Below are positions 7,244 through 14,232 of a DNA stretch of 14,863 nucleotides, piece by piece. The translations under genes were made by a program, and so were the position numbers. Under the pieces are notes generated by a model that was given only the letters and a program-made list of their open reading frames with translations, did not search any database and was not told where the DNA came from. The stretch's first letter is position 1; each line of letters opens with the position of its first letter. The DNA is taken from NCBI GenBank assembly GCA_915275065.1, contig CAJZGD010000033.1:1-14863 (forward strand). The letters run 5' to 3'. This DNA comes from an uncultured Corynebacterium sp. Its GTDB lineage: Bacteria; Actinomycetota; Actinomycetes; Mycobacteriales; Mycobacteriaceae.

Positions 7244-8274
7244 TAGTCCTGGTTGAGGTAGTTCCAGCACTCAGTGACCCGATTGATCCAGAAATCCTTT
7301 CGCTCCCCCGAGGCGGCAAACTCCGCCAGGCGTTCCGGCTCAGGGGCCAATAATTCCGTGCTTAAGTAGCCGTCGACAAGCTGTCGCCATGGGGTCACAT
7401 CGGCGACAAAGAGCCGCTGCGTCGCCAACCCCGCGGCGGCGGGCGGAACCGCAACATGGGAATCATCAACAAGCTGCGGCAATGCCGCCACCGACGCCAG
7501 CCCGGCGTTCATCCCCACCCCGGTATCCAAAGCGCTAGCAACAGTAATGTTCAGGCCCCGGACGCGCATGAAATCCGCGATCCGCAGCACCGCCCGCGGG
7601 CCCCCCAACGGGGCGGCCTTCACAACCGCAACATCCGCCGCGCCCCGCTCCGCTACCGCATACGGGTCAGACGCCCGCCGAATCGACTCGTCCGCCGCCA
7701 CCCGCACATACAAGCCCCGATGCACCAGCTTAGTGCGCAGCTCCGCTAGCTCCTCCACCGTGGCGCACGGCTGCTCAACATAATCCAACGGGCCCAATTC
7801 GGCCAGCGCCGCTAGTGCCTCCGCCACCGACCAGCCACCATTCGCGTCCACCCGAATACTCGCATCCGGCGCATACGCCCGCACCGCCGCCACCCGAGCC
7901 ACATCATCGGCCAAGGTTTGCCCCTGCTCCGCCACCTTCACCTTCACCACCTGGCAGCCGGGAAAATGCGCCAACACCTCATCCACCTGCCACGGCGCCA
8001 CAGCCGGCACCGTGGCATTCACCGCAATCTTGTCCCGCAACCGTGGTGGGGGCCCCGCAAACGCCATCTCCAGACCGCACCGCAACCACTCCGCCGACTC
8101 CGCCACCCCATACTCCAAAAATGGCGAAAATTCCCCCCACCCCTTCGGGCCCTCAAACAACAGTGCCTCGCGCTCCCGCACCCCCCGGAATCGCACCCGC
8201 AACGGCAAACTCACCACATGCGCCCGCGCCAACATATCCTCAACATTGATACCGCCAAAACTGTGTCCGTTCAT
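7243..8274 (-). CDS. menC: o-Succinylbenzoate synthase
   Basis: This enolase-superfamily dehydratase converts SHCHC to o-succinylbenzoate. It is 343 aa from ATG 8274. The catalytic set is complete: KVK (111-113) for the base lysine, the metal ligands in RVDANGGW (Asp143), YVEQP (Glu167) and AADESIR (Asp195/Glu196), and the second lysine in VVKAAPLGG (Lys219). The frame stays open to 8424, but those 50 residues overlap the divergent menB start and look like shadow coding. ATG 8235 (MLARAHVVSLP) is a shorter alternative, since a TATAAC sequence (8281-8276) lies too close to ATG 8274 to serve it. The 49-bp gap to menB must hold control elements for both directions. It heads the minus-strand operon. 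Confidence 0.92.
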   Translation of the reverse strand: MNGHSFGGINVEDMLARAHVVSLPLRVRFRGVREREALLFEGPKGWGEFSPFLEYGVAESAEWLRCGLEMAFAGPPPRLRDKIAVNATVPAVAPWQVDEVLAHFPGCQVVKVKVAEQGQTLADDVARVAAVRAYAPDASIRVDANGGWSVAEALAALAELGPLDYVEQPCATVEELAELRTKLVHRGLYVRVAADESIRRASDPYAVAERGAADVAVVKAAPLGGPRAVLRIADFMRVRGLNITVASALDTGVGMNAGLASVAALPQLVDDSHVAVPPAAAGLATQRLFVADVTPWRQLVDGYLSTELLAPEPERLAEFAASGERKDFWINRVTECWNYLNQD

Positions 8275-8287
8275 AGTTATAACAGTA

Positions 8288-8315
8288 GTGACAGAAACCG
8301 CGTGACCGCTAAGCT
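8288..8315 (+). promoter_or_regulatory. Candidate menB promoter, probably leaderless
   Basis: GTGACA (8288-8293, five of six matches to TTGACA) is 16 nt from TAAGCT (8310-8315, fitting the actinobacterial TANNNT pattern). The -10 ends 8 nt before the menB ATG and no Shine-Dalgarno sequence is present, so the transcript would begin at or next to the start codon. It lies in the divergent menC/menB gap. Confidence 0.4.
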
Positions 8316-8323
8316 TTACAGCT

Positions 8324-9280
8324 ATGACTGCTTCCACACCAACACCCACACCAGCATCCCCAAACCCCTTCAAACCCGAACTTTGGAACCCGGTTCCCGG
8401 CTTCGAACACCTCACTGACATCACCTACCACCGGCATATCGGCACCCATCGGAAAGATGGTATTGTCCGCATCGCCTTCAACCGGCCCGAAGTCCGCAAC
8501 GCATTCCGCCCCCACACCGTAGACGAACTCTACACGGTTCTCGACCATGCCCGCCAAACCCCCGACGTGGGCACCATTCTCCTCACCGGCAACGGGCCCA
8601 GCCCAAAAGATGGTGGCTGGGCCTTCTGCTCGGGCGGCGACCAACGCATCCGCGGCCGCTCCGGCTACCGTTACGCCCACGGGGACACCGCCGACACCGT
8701 TGATGAGGCCCGCACCAAAGCCGAAGGCGGCCGCCTCCACATTCTTGAAGTCCAACGACTCATCCGCACCATGCCGAAAGTCGTCATCGCCGTTGTGAAC
8801 GGTTGGGCGGCCGGCGGCGGGCATTCCCTCCACGTAGTGTGCGACCTCACCATCGCCTCCCGGCAGGAAGCCCGCTTCAAACAAACCGACGCCGATGTGG
8901 GATCCTTCGACGCTGGCTACGGCTCCGCCTACCTGGCCAAAATGGTTGGGCAAAAATTTGCCCGAGAAATTTTCTTCCTCGGCCGCACCTACGATGCCGA
9001 AACCATGCACCGCATGGGCGCCGTCAATATTGTTGCCGACCACGCCAACCTGGAAGATGAAGCCATCACCATGGCCCAAGAAATCAACGGGAAATCCCCC
9101 ACCGCGCAACGCATGCTCAAATTCGCCTTCAACCTCACCGACGATGGCCTCATGGGGCAACAGGTTTTCGCGGGCGAAGCCACCCGGCTCGCTTATATGA
9201 CTGATGAGGCTGTCGAAGGGAAAAACTCTTTCCTAGAAAAACGCGACCCAGACTGGTCTCCTTTCCCCTACTACTACTAA
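8324..9280 (+). CDS. menB: 1,4-dihydroxy-2-naphthoyl-CoA synthase
   Basis: MenB, a crotonase-superfamily enzyme, closes the ring of o-succinylbenzoyl-CoA to DHNA-CoA. It is 318 aa. The first oxyanion-hole segment is CSGGDQRIRG (102-111) and the second is VNGWAAGGGHSLHVVCDLTI (158-177). The QTDADVGSFD motif (187-196) has Asp189 where Escherichia coli MenB has a glycine (QTGPKVG) that makes room for bicarbonate. This is therefore the bicarbonate-independent type, as in M. tuberculosis. KMVGQKFAREIFFLGRTYDA and GAVN follow in conserved order. Residues 1-30 are a Thr/Pro-rich leader of little conservation. menE follows 10 bp after its stop. Confidence 0.97.
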   Translation: MTASTPTPTPASPNPFKPELWNPVPGFEHLTDITYHRHIGTHRKDGIVRIAFNRPEVRNAFRPHTVDELYTVLDHARQTPDVGTILLTGNGPSPKDGGWAFCSGGDQRIRGRSGYRYAHGDTADTVDEARTKAEGGRLHILEVQRLIRTMPKVVIAVVNGWAAGGGHSLHVVCDLTIASRQEARFKQTDADVGSFDAGYGSAYLAKMVGQKFAREIFFLGRTYDAETMHRMGAVNIVADHANLEDEAITMAQEINGKSPTAQRMLKFAFNLTDDGLMGQQVFAGEATRLAYMTDEAVEGKNSFLEKRDPDWSPFPYYY

Positions 9281-9290
9281 AACTAAAACC

Positions 9291-10628
9291 ATGACCCACA
9301 ACCTACTCCCCGACCCCACGCCGGATCCCAACCCGGGTATCCCCGCGGAACCGCCAACGGGGTCGGCAACAAATCCACTGGCAGACCCCGCGCTGGGTTC
9401 CCCGAATTCGGGCGTGGCTGACTCCAGCAGTGATGATCCGTATGCGGATGATGGGGACAGGGGCAGACCCGATGACGCCCCCAGCGACGCAACTCACCTA
9501 GATAGTCATCTGCTTGAACCCTTCCCGGTTCTCCCCACCGACCCCTACCCATTCCTCGATGCAATAGAAGAAGCCATAGCCGGCACCCGAACGCTCCTGC
9601 CCGTCCCCGCCGATGACCCGGACCGCACCACGCTGCTTACGGAGCAATTGCGCGCCGGGGCGGAAATCGACCCGGAGGTGGCGTTAGTGGTGGCAACCTC
9701 CGGGTCGACCGGTATCCCCAAGGGGGCACAGCTCACCGCGGTGAATTTAGTGGCGTCGGCGGATGCCACCCACCAGTTTTTAGGTGGTGCGGGGGCGTGG
9801 CTGTTGGCGTTGCCGGCGCACCACATAGCGGGCATCCAGGTGTTAGTTCGATCATTGGTGGCGGGTATTGACCCCACGTTCGTCGACGTGTCGGCGGGGT
9901 TTCAGGTGGCAGAGTTCGCGGATGCGGCGGAGGAGCTGCGGGCGGATGCTGCGCGTTGCTATACCGCCCTCACCCCGATGCAGCTGCTCAAAGGCATGGA
10001 CACATTGCAGGGCATTGAGGCATTGCGGCTTTTCGACGCCATCCTGGTGGGTGGCGGCCCTCTGCTTGATGATGATCGGCGGGCCGCCCGCGAACTGGGG
10101 ATCAGAGTGGTAACCACCTATGGGTCGGCAGAAACCACAGGCGGGTGCGTCTATAACGGGTTGCCGCTACCCGGGGTGACGATCCGGCTGGAAAACGAAA
10201 GAATTATGGTCGGCGGACCAATGGTGGCACAGGGATACCGCAACTTCCCAAACCATGAAGCGTTCTCCCGACCGGGTTTTTATCGCACATCCGACACGGG
10301 TTTGTTGCGGCATGGGGTGTTGAGCGTAACGGGGCGGATCGACACCATCATTGATTCCGGGGGGTTAAAAATTCACCCAGAGGTGCTGGAGCAAGTGTTC
10401 ATTAACATTGCCGGTGTGGATGATGCGTGCGTGGTAGGGATTCCCGACCAACGGCTGGGGCAAGCCATCGTGGCCGCATACACGGGGTCCGCTGACATGG
10501 AAGACATTATTGCAGCGTTTCAGGACTTTCCACGGTGGCAGATTCCCAAACATATTCAGCGGGTGGCCGAACTACCACGCACAAGTTTGGGGAAAATCGA
10601 CCGAAACAAGGTGACCCAATTGTTCTAG
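9291..10628 (+). CDS. menE: o-Succinylbenzoate-CoA ligase
   Basis: An adenylate-forming enzyme that activates o-succinylbenzoate with ATP and CoA. It is 445 aa, longer than I expect for actinobacterial MenE (about 360-380 aa). The core begins near residue 74 and carries the phosphate-binding TSGSTGIPKG (136-145), TTYGSAETTG (275-284), YRTSDTG (331-337), GRIDTIIDSGGLKIHPEVLE (348-367) and the catalytic lysine in TSLGKIDRNK (Lys435). Residues 1-72 are Pro/Asp/Ser-rich and look disordered. ATG 9291 is 10 bp after menB and has no Shine-Dalgarno sequence (upstream is A/C-rich), so re-initiation after menB is likely. GTG 9414 (residue 42) would shorten the tail. Codon endings shift from C to G/T near 9640. 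Confidence 0.94.
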   Translation: MTHNLLPDPTPDPNPGIPAEPPTGSATNPLADPALGSPNSGVADSSSDDPYADDGDRGRPDDAPSDATHLDSHLLEPFPVLPTDPYPFLDAIEEAIAGTRTLLPVPADDPDRTTLLTEQLRAGAEIDPEVALVVATSGSTGIPKGAQLTAVNLVASADATHQFLGGAGAWLLALPAHHIAGIQVLVRSLVAGIDPTFVDVSAGFQVAEFADAAEELRADAARCYTALTPMQLLKGMDTLQGIEALRLFDAILVGGGPLLDDDRRAARELGIRVVTTYGSAETTGGCVYNGLPLPGVTIRLENERIMVGGPMVAQGYRNFPNHEAFSRPGFYRTSDTGLLRHGVLSVTGRIDTIIDSGGLKIHPEVLEQVFINIAGVDDACVVGIPDQRLGQAIVAAYTGSADMEDIIAAFQDFPRWQIPKHIQRVAELPRTSLGKIDRNKVTQLF

Positions 10629-10696
10629 ATTTTTGTGTGGTTTCAACACCGTTTTGGGGGTAGTTGTGTGATGATTGTGGGGCACCAGCGTGGGCT

Positions 10697-10726
10697 TTGT
10701 GATTCGGCGGGTGTGCACAGCACAAT
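10697..10726 (+). promoter_or_regulatory. Candidate menA promoter, probably leaderless
   Basis: TTGTGA (10697-10702) is 18 nt from CACAAT (10721-10726), which ends 7 nt before the preferred menA ATG at 10734. No Shine-Dalgarno sequence is visible, so a leaderless transcript fits. The 105-bp menE-menA gap gives room for separate control of menA. Confidence 0.38.
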
Positions 10727-10733
10727 GGTATGC

Positions 10734-11669
10734 ATGACAGAGACCACAACCGCCGCACATCCGCGCGAACATAACCATCCCACATTGCGTGAATGGTTGG
10801 CGGGGGCACGGCCCCACACCTGGGCGAATGCGTTCGCCCCCGTTGTTGTTGGAACCGGAGCGGCAATCCACACGGTTTATGGCACTGCTGCGGGGGGCAT
10901 GCACCTGTGGCGGGCGTTTCTGGCTGGGGTGGTAGCCTGGTCGCTGATTATAGGTGTGAACTACGCCAACGATTACTCCGATGGGATTCGGGGAACTGAT
11001 GATACCCGCAGTGGCCCCTTACGGTTAGTGGGGTCGGGGATTGCCCGACCATTGCAGGTGAAATTGGCGGCGTTCGGGGCGTTTGGGGTGGCCGCGGTGG
11101 CGGGCACAATATTGTCGCTGTTGTCCTCATGGTGGCTCATCCTGGTGGGCATGGTGTGTATCGTTGCCGCCTGGTTTTATACCGGGGGTAAAAACCCTTA
11201 CGGCTATAGCGGTTGGGGGGAGATCGCGGTGTTTGTGTTTTTCGGTTTGGTGGCTGTGTTGGGCACACAGTTCACCCAGGCGGGACGGGTAGATGTCGCC
11301 GGGATGGTGGGGGCTTGTGCGATTGGGGCCATGTCGGCCAGCATCAACCTGGTCAATAATTTGCGGGATATCCCCACGGATTCGCAGACGGGCAAAATCA
11401 CGTTAGCGGTGCGATTAGGGGATGCAAAGACCCGAGTGTTGTATTACCTGCTGGTCATCTCACCGCTGGTGGTGACTGTGATTTTATCGGTCGTGGTCAA
11501 CCCGTGGGCGCTACTAGGGTTAGTCATTATCCCACTCGTGTATGTGGCCAGCGGCCCGGTGCGGTGCGGTGCGGTCGGCCCGGCTTTGATCCCGGTGTTA
11601 GGCACGACTGGACGGGCAATGCTGGTGTGGGCAACGCTCACGACCGGCGTGCTCGTCTTCGCCAGTTAG
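10734..11669 (+). CDS. menA: 1,4-dihydroxy-2-naphthoate polyprenyltransferase
   Basis: MenA is an integral-membrane UbiA-family prenyltransferase joining the polyprenyl diphosphate to DHNA to form demethylmenaquinone. It is 311 aa from ATG 10734. The first Asp-rich motif is NYANDYSDGIRGTDD (76-90) and the second region is NNLRDIPTDSQTGK (208-221), ending in RLGD. Hydrophobic segments alternate through the rest, for about eight or nine membrane helices. The frame reaches back to 10635, but that extension contains the candidate promoter and lacks MenA-like sequence; the chosen start leads into LREWLAGARPHTWANAFAPV (18-37), the usual N-terminus. Its substrates come from the ispB-type synthase and the menB/menE arm in this window. 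Confidence 0.96.
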   Translation: MTETTTAAHPREHNHPTLREWLAGARPHTWANAFAPVVVGTGAAIHTVYGTAAGGMHLWRAFLAGVVAWSLIIGVNYANDYSDGIRGTDDTRSGPLRLVGSGIARPLQVKLAAFGAFGVAAVAGTILSLLSSWWLILVGMVCIVAAWFYTGGKNPYGYSGWGEIAVFVFFGLVAVLGTQFTQAGRVDVAGMVGACAIGAMSASINLVNNLRDIPTDSQTGKITLAVRLGDAKTRVLYYLLVISPLVVTVILSVVVNPWALLGLVIIPLVYVASGPVRCGAVGPALIPVLGTTGRAMLVWATLTTGVLVFAS

Positions 11670-11702
11670 TCTCTACACTGGTTTCGTGAGGCACCAGCGT
11701 GG

Positions 11703-12068
11703 TTACCTGGAGGATAGTTCCTGTTTCACCCACTCCTTGTATGCTTTGCGCTGCGCATCCCATTCGGCCACGGCGGCGGTGGTTTTTAACCGCAGGTTCT
11801 TGAAAACAAAAACAGACAGCGGGAAAGCAACGATGAGCGCCAATAGCGCAGCAATATAAATAGGCAGCGGGTCGATAACGAGGGCCGAGACCAATTGGAT
11901 CAAGATGGTGAGGGCCAGGAAAAGGCCAAATCTGGCGGCGCCGTATTTGATGACATTGTTGCGCGCCTCACGGCGTAGCTGGGGATCCCGCTCGGGGGGT
12001 GCTGATGTCGGATCGGGTGAGGTGCTTGATTGGGTGTGATCTTCATGTGGAGTTGGGTCTTCGCTCAC
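11703..12068 (-). CDS. Small two-helix membrane protein, DUF4229-like
   Basis: A 121-aa protein of unknown function with a GTG start. Residues 1-32 are acidic and Pro/Ser/Thr-rich, and RREARNNVIKYGAARFGLFL (32-51) leads into TM1 (about 45-66). TM2 spans about 69-89, followed by basic residues and a hydrophilic C-terminus. The two-helix hairpin with a KYGAARF-like entry resembles the DUF4229 family of actinobacteria. It converges with menA, leaving a 33-bp gap. There is no Shine-Dalgarno sequence; TAGGGT lies 8 nt before the GTG, so it may be leaderless. No direct link to menaquinone synthesis is visible. Confidence 0.82.
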   Translation of the reverse strand: MSEDPTPHEDHTQSSTSPDPTSAPPERDPQLRREARNNVIKYGAARFGLFLALTILIQLVSALVIDPLPIYIAALLALIVAFPLSVFVFKNLRLKTTAAVAEWDAQRKAYKEWVKQELSSR

Positions 12069-12076
12069 GTGTAAAA

Positions 12077-12082
12077 ACCCTA
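12077..12082 (-). promoter_or_regulatory. Possible -10 element of the DUF4229 gene
   Basis: TAGGGT on the minus strand ends 8 nt before the GTG start at 12068, a position compatible with leaderless transcription. A good -35 box is not seen. Confidence 0.28.
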
Positions 12083-12119
12083 CTCAATGACATGCAAACA
12101 AGCTAGTCGCAACTATGGT

Positions 12120-12148
12120 GTGTCAAGGAGTGCATTTGTGCCTAAACT
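12120..12148 (+). promoter_or_regulatory. Candidate promoter of the small anchored protein
   Basis: GTGTCA (12120-12125; four of six matches to TTGACA) is 17 nt from TAAACT (12143-12148; four of six matches to TATAAT). It lies about 60 nt upstream of the GTG start at 12207 and would give a leader carrying the strong ribosome binding site. Confidence 0.3.
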
Positions 12149-12191
12149 GGTGAATTATCCCCATCAATATCATTAGCCATCACACTGATTC

Positions 12192-12197
12192 AAGGAG
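12192..12197 (+). promoter_or_regulatory. Ribosome binding site AAGGAG choosing GTG 12207
   Basis: This is one of the few strong Shine-Dalgarno sequences in the window. It is 9 nt before GTG 12207 but only 1 nt before an ATG at 12199 in another frame, so it supports the GTG start. Confidence 0.65.
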
Positions 12198-12206
12198 CAT
12201 GTTACC

Positions 12207-12563
12207 GTGGGTCGCATTATCGTTTTGTTGCTGCTTGTCGCAGCCGCGTATTTGGTGTGGCGGGCATTTGGGCCACAGTCGTGGAAACGTGCCACGCTTT
12301 TCGACGCACCCCAGGAGCCCATCATCAAAGGGCCCGATGATGATGAAGAGTTTCTGTGGGAATTGGAAAAACGGCAATTCAAGCAACGCCGCGCGAAGGA
12401 AGAAGCCCAACGGCAGGAAGAGGAACGGATTCGGCGCGCCCAAGCCCGCTATAATCGCCCCTCCCCCACCGACACTACCGCTGCTGCGGATAATAACCCG
12501 GATGACACAAAACCAGCAGCAAGTGACAAGAATTCGCCCCGGCCCGACACCTCCGACACATAG
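12207..12563 (+). CDS. Small membrane-anchored charged protein, unknown function
   Basis: A 118-aa protein I do not recognise. Residues 3-20 (RIIVLLLLVAAAYLVWRA region) form a signal anchor or single membrane helix at the extreme N-terminus. Residues about 42-82 contain an acidic DDDEEF patch followed by a Glu/Arg/Lys/Gln-rich segment typical of a long charged helix or coiled coil. The last 35 residues are a Pro/Thr/Asp/Ser-rich, probably disordered tail. GTG start selection rests on AAGGAG nine bases upstream; an overlapping frame from ATG 12199 is rejected. It lies alone between divergent and same-strand neighbours. Similar short anchored proteins are common in corynebacteria, but no role can be read from the sequence. 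Confidence 0.75.
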   Translation: MGRIIVLLLLVAAAYLVWRAFGPQSWKRATLFDAPQEPIIKGPDDDEEFLWELEKRQFKQRRAKEEAQRQEEERIRRAQARYNRPSPTDTTAAADNNPDDTKPAASDKNSPRPDTSDT

Positions 12564-12628
12564 GAAAACACCAGCTGACATTGGGAAAATAGCATAAAAA
12601 CCCGCCCATAAGCACAGGGGAGCCTTGA

Positions 12629-12657
12629 TTTACTTAGCTAAAGCTTGCCTTTATAGT
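12629..12657 (+). promoter_or_regulatory. Candidate arsR-type gene promoter, leaderless
   Basis: TTTACT (12629-12634) is 17 nt from TATAGT (12652-12657). The -10 ends 6 nt before ATG 12664, so the first transcribed base should be at or beside the start codon. No Shine-Dalgarno sequence is present. This is the best-looking promoter in the window. Confidence 0.55.
12634..12652 (+). promoter_or_regulatory. Candidate DtxR/IdeR iron-regulator box
   Basis: The 19-mer TTAGCTAAAGCTTGCCTTT matches the DtxR/IdeR consensus TWAGGTWAGSCTWACCTWA at 15 of 19 positions by my count (mismatches at 5, 9, 14 and 19). It occupies the spacer between the -35 and -10 boxes, where a bound repressor would block RNA polymerase. 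From memory, an ArsR-type regulator gene in C. glutamicum (cg0527) is a DtxR target; this is unverified. Confidence 0.45.
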
Positions 12658-12663
12658 GGTAGC

Positions 12664-12978
12664 ATGCGTTCATCATTGGTGGTTTCTGAGTGCGATAACA
12701 CTCCCCTGCAACGGCTGAAGGCAACCCAATTATTCAAAACTCTCAGCGACCCCACCCGTCTCCAAATCCTGTATATCCTAGCGCAAAATCAAGGCACCAA
12801 TATCTGCGCCATTGAGCTTTCCGACGCCCTCAAGGTGTCGCCACCAACCGTCACCCACCACATGAAGAAACTCATGGACACTAACCTGGTGACCCGCCAT
12901 AAAACCGGCAAATGGGCTTATTACAAGCTCGTTCCCGACACCTTTAGACGCGTCCATAGGCTCATTGATTCGCTCTAA
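12664..12978 (+). CDS. ArsR/SmtB-family transcriptional regulator
   Basis: A 104-aa winged helix-turn-helix repressor-type protein. LFKTLSDPTRLQILYILAQ (23-41) is the classic ArsR helix-2/3 region. AIELSDALKVSPPTVTHHMK (49-68) is the recognition helix-turn-helix, and TRHKTGKWAYYKLV (77-90) forms the wing. The classical arsenic/cadmium motif ELCVCDL is replaced by ICAIEL with a single Cys48, so a canonical CxC metal site is absent. A different ligand, or none, is likely. ATG 12664 is chosen over an upstream ATG at 12625 because the promoter's -10 lies immediately upstream. It may be the orthologue of the regulator called GlyR in C. glutamicum, a recall-based guess. It converges with ccsB. Confidence 0.9.
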   Translation: MRSSLVVSECDNTPLQRLKATQLFKTLSDPTRLQILYILAQNQGTNICAIELSDALKVSPPTVTHHMKKLMDTNLVTRHKTGKWAYYKLVPDTFRRVHRLIDSL

Positions 12979-13038
12979 AGCCCAACCATAAAAGGATTGA
13001 GCGAGCTTCCGTAACGGTGGGCGTCGATAAGCGCCCGG

Positions 13039-14088
13039 CTAGTTCAAGCCTGCATAGGAATGCAAACCCGACACCACCAGGTTAATGAAAAACAGGTTAA
13101 ACACCATGGTCGCCAGGCCCAAAATGTTGATCCACGCGGCCTTGGCGTCTCGCCACCCAGCGGTCGCCCGGGCGTGCAAATAGGCCGCATACAGCATCCA
13201 GGTAATCAGCGACACGGTTTCCTTGGGATCCCACGCCCAAAACCGGCCCCACGCCGATTCCGCCCAAATAGCCCCCAACACAATACCCAGCCCAAACACC
13301 GGCACGGTCACAATGATCGTGCGGTAAGCAATCGCATCCAGCGTTTTCGCCGACGGCAGCGGCTTCGCCACCGAACCGAAGAATCCGTGCTCCTTCCCCA
13401 CCGGCTGCCACATCCGCAACAAATACAACAAGGATGCCACACCAGACACCATGCCTATCGACGCACCAATCGACACCGACCCCACATGGATCGCCCGCCA
13501 ATACGACTTCAACGCCGGCACCACCGGAGCAGAATCAACATAAAGCTTCGTCCCGCCAAAAAACAGCAACGCTAAAATCGGGGTCAACACCCACGGCCAC
13601 AACACCCGCAGATCTTTCCGCTGCAAATAAAACGCCGCCACAATCATGGTGAACATCGTGATCTCGGTGATGTACTCGTAAAGATTGCCGAACGGGAACC
13701 GGCCCGCCGACAACCCACGCAACACCACCGAAGTCACATGCACTATGATTCCCAGCCACACCACCGACTGGGTCATGCCAGCAAATTTCTCGGCCGAAGC
13801 CTCCCGCGCAGCTATAAGACCAGCAATCTTCTCGGCATCATCCGACACATCAGATGCAGATACTGCCTTGGAATCAGCGGCAACCGGGGTAGAATCCGAA
13901 CCTACCGACACCAATTGATGCTCATGGGATGCGACATCCTCATGCTCCTGCCGTTCCCGCTCCAGATCAACCAATCCCTGCCGCTTAATATAAAACACCA
14001 CGGAAAGCACCAAGGCCAACGAGTAAATAATAAAGGCACTGAAAAACGCGTAATCCGAAAATGACGCAAGCGTGTGGTCAACATTCAT
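13039..14088 (-). CDS. ccsB: Cytochrome c biogenesis protein CcsB (ResC/CcsA-type heme handler)
   Basis: A System II cytochrome c maturation membrane protein that, with ResB, delivers heme across the membrane for attachment to apocytochrome c. It is 349 aa from ATG 14088, which has GAGG about 10 nt upstream; a GTG at 14103 overlaps that site and is rejected. The heme-binding WWD motif WGRFWAWDPKE is at 280-290. Histidines that could ligate heme lie in IVHVTS (His117), AIHVGS (His201), YLHARA (His305) and GLHSYA (His343). About eight membrane segments are visible. Residues 36-105 form a large charged loop after TM1 with HEDVASHEHQL and Ser/Ala/Asp-rich sequence. Naming varies: CcsB in actinobacteria, ResC or CcsA elsewhere. 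Confidence 0.95.
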   Translation of the reverse strand: MNVDHTLASFSDYAFFSAFIIYSLALVLSVVFYIKRQGLVDLERERQEHEDVASHEHQLVSVGSDSTPVAADSKAVSASDVSDDAEKIAGLIAAREASAEKFAGMTQSVVWLGIIVHVTSVVLRGLSAGRFPFGNLYEYITEITMFTMIVAAFYLQRKDLRVLWPWVLTPILALLFFGGTKLYVDSAPVVPALKSYWRAIHVGSVSIGASIGMVSGVASLLYLLRMWQPVGKEHGFFGSVAKPLPSAKTLDAIAYRTIIVTVPVFGLGIVLGAIWAESAWGRFWAWDPKETVSLITWMLYAAYLHARATAGWRDAKAAWINILGLATMVFNLFFINLVVSGLHSYAGLN

Positions 14089-14206
14089 AGGTAATAACCT
14101 CACATTATTGGGGGTATGCGATGCTGATTAGAGAATACTCTTGCTAACGGTATAACCAAAGCCCTAGCCAAACCATACCTGCTATCCCCCATCGTCACGG
14201 TGCATT

Positions 14207-14212
14207 ATTATA
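14207..14212 (-). promoter_or_regulatory. Perfect -10 hexamer upstream of ccsB
   Basis: TATAAT on the minus strand lies 118 nt before the ccsB start, between resB and ccsB, and would give a leader of about 110 nt. No good -35 box was found 16-18 nt upstream. It may mark a ccsB promoter separate from resB. Confidence 0.28.
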
Positions 14213-14232
14213 GCCGCAGACACCAATATGCA

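Noticed and set aside
8309..9160. A 283-codon minus-strand frame opposite menB
   Set aside because: It mirrors the strongly biased menB codons, has no recognisable domain, and menB has all its catalytic motifs.
11678..11697. Hairpin CTGGT/ACCAG between menA and the DUF4229 gene as a terminator
   Set aside because: A 5-bp stem with a 10-nt loop and no T-run; too weak to call.
10681..11702. A 13-bp direct repeat GGCACCAGCGTGG at 10681-10693 and 11690-11702 flanking menA, suggestive of a mobile unit
   Set aside because: A rough estimate is one or two such exact matches by chance in a window of this length. There is no inverted repeat or transposase, and menA is in its expected context.
13019..13036. 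Hairpin GGGCG/CGCCC between the ArsR-type gene and ccsB as a shared terminator
   Set aside because: Only a 5-bp stem with an 8-nt loop and no T-tract on either side.
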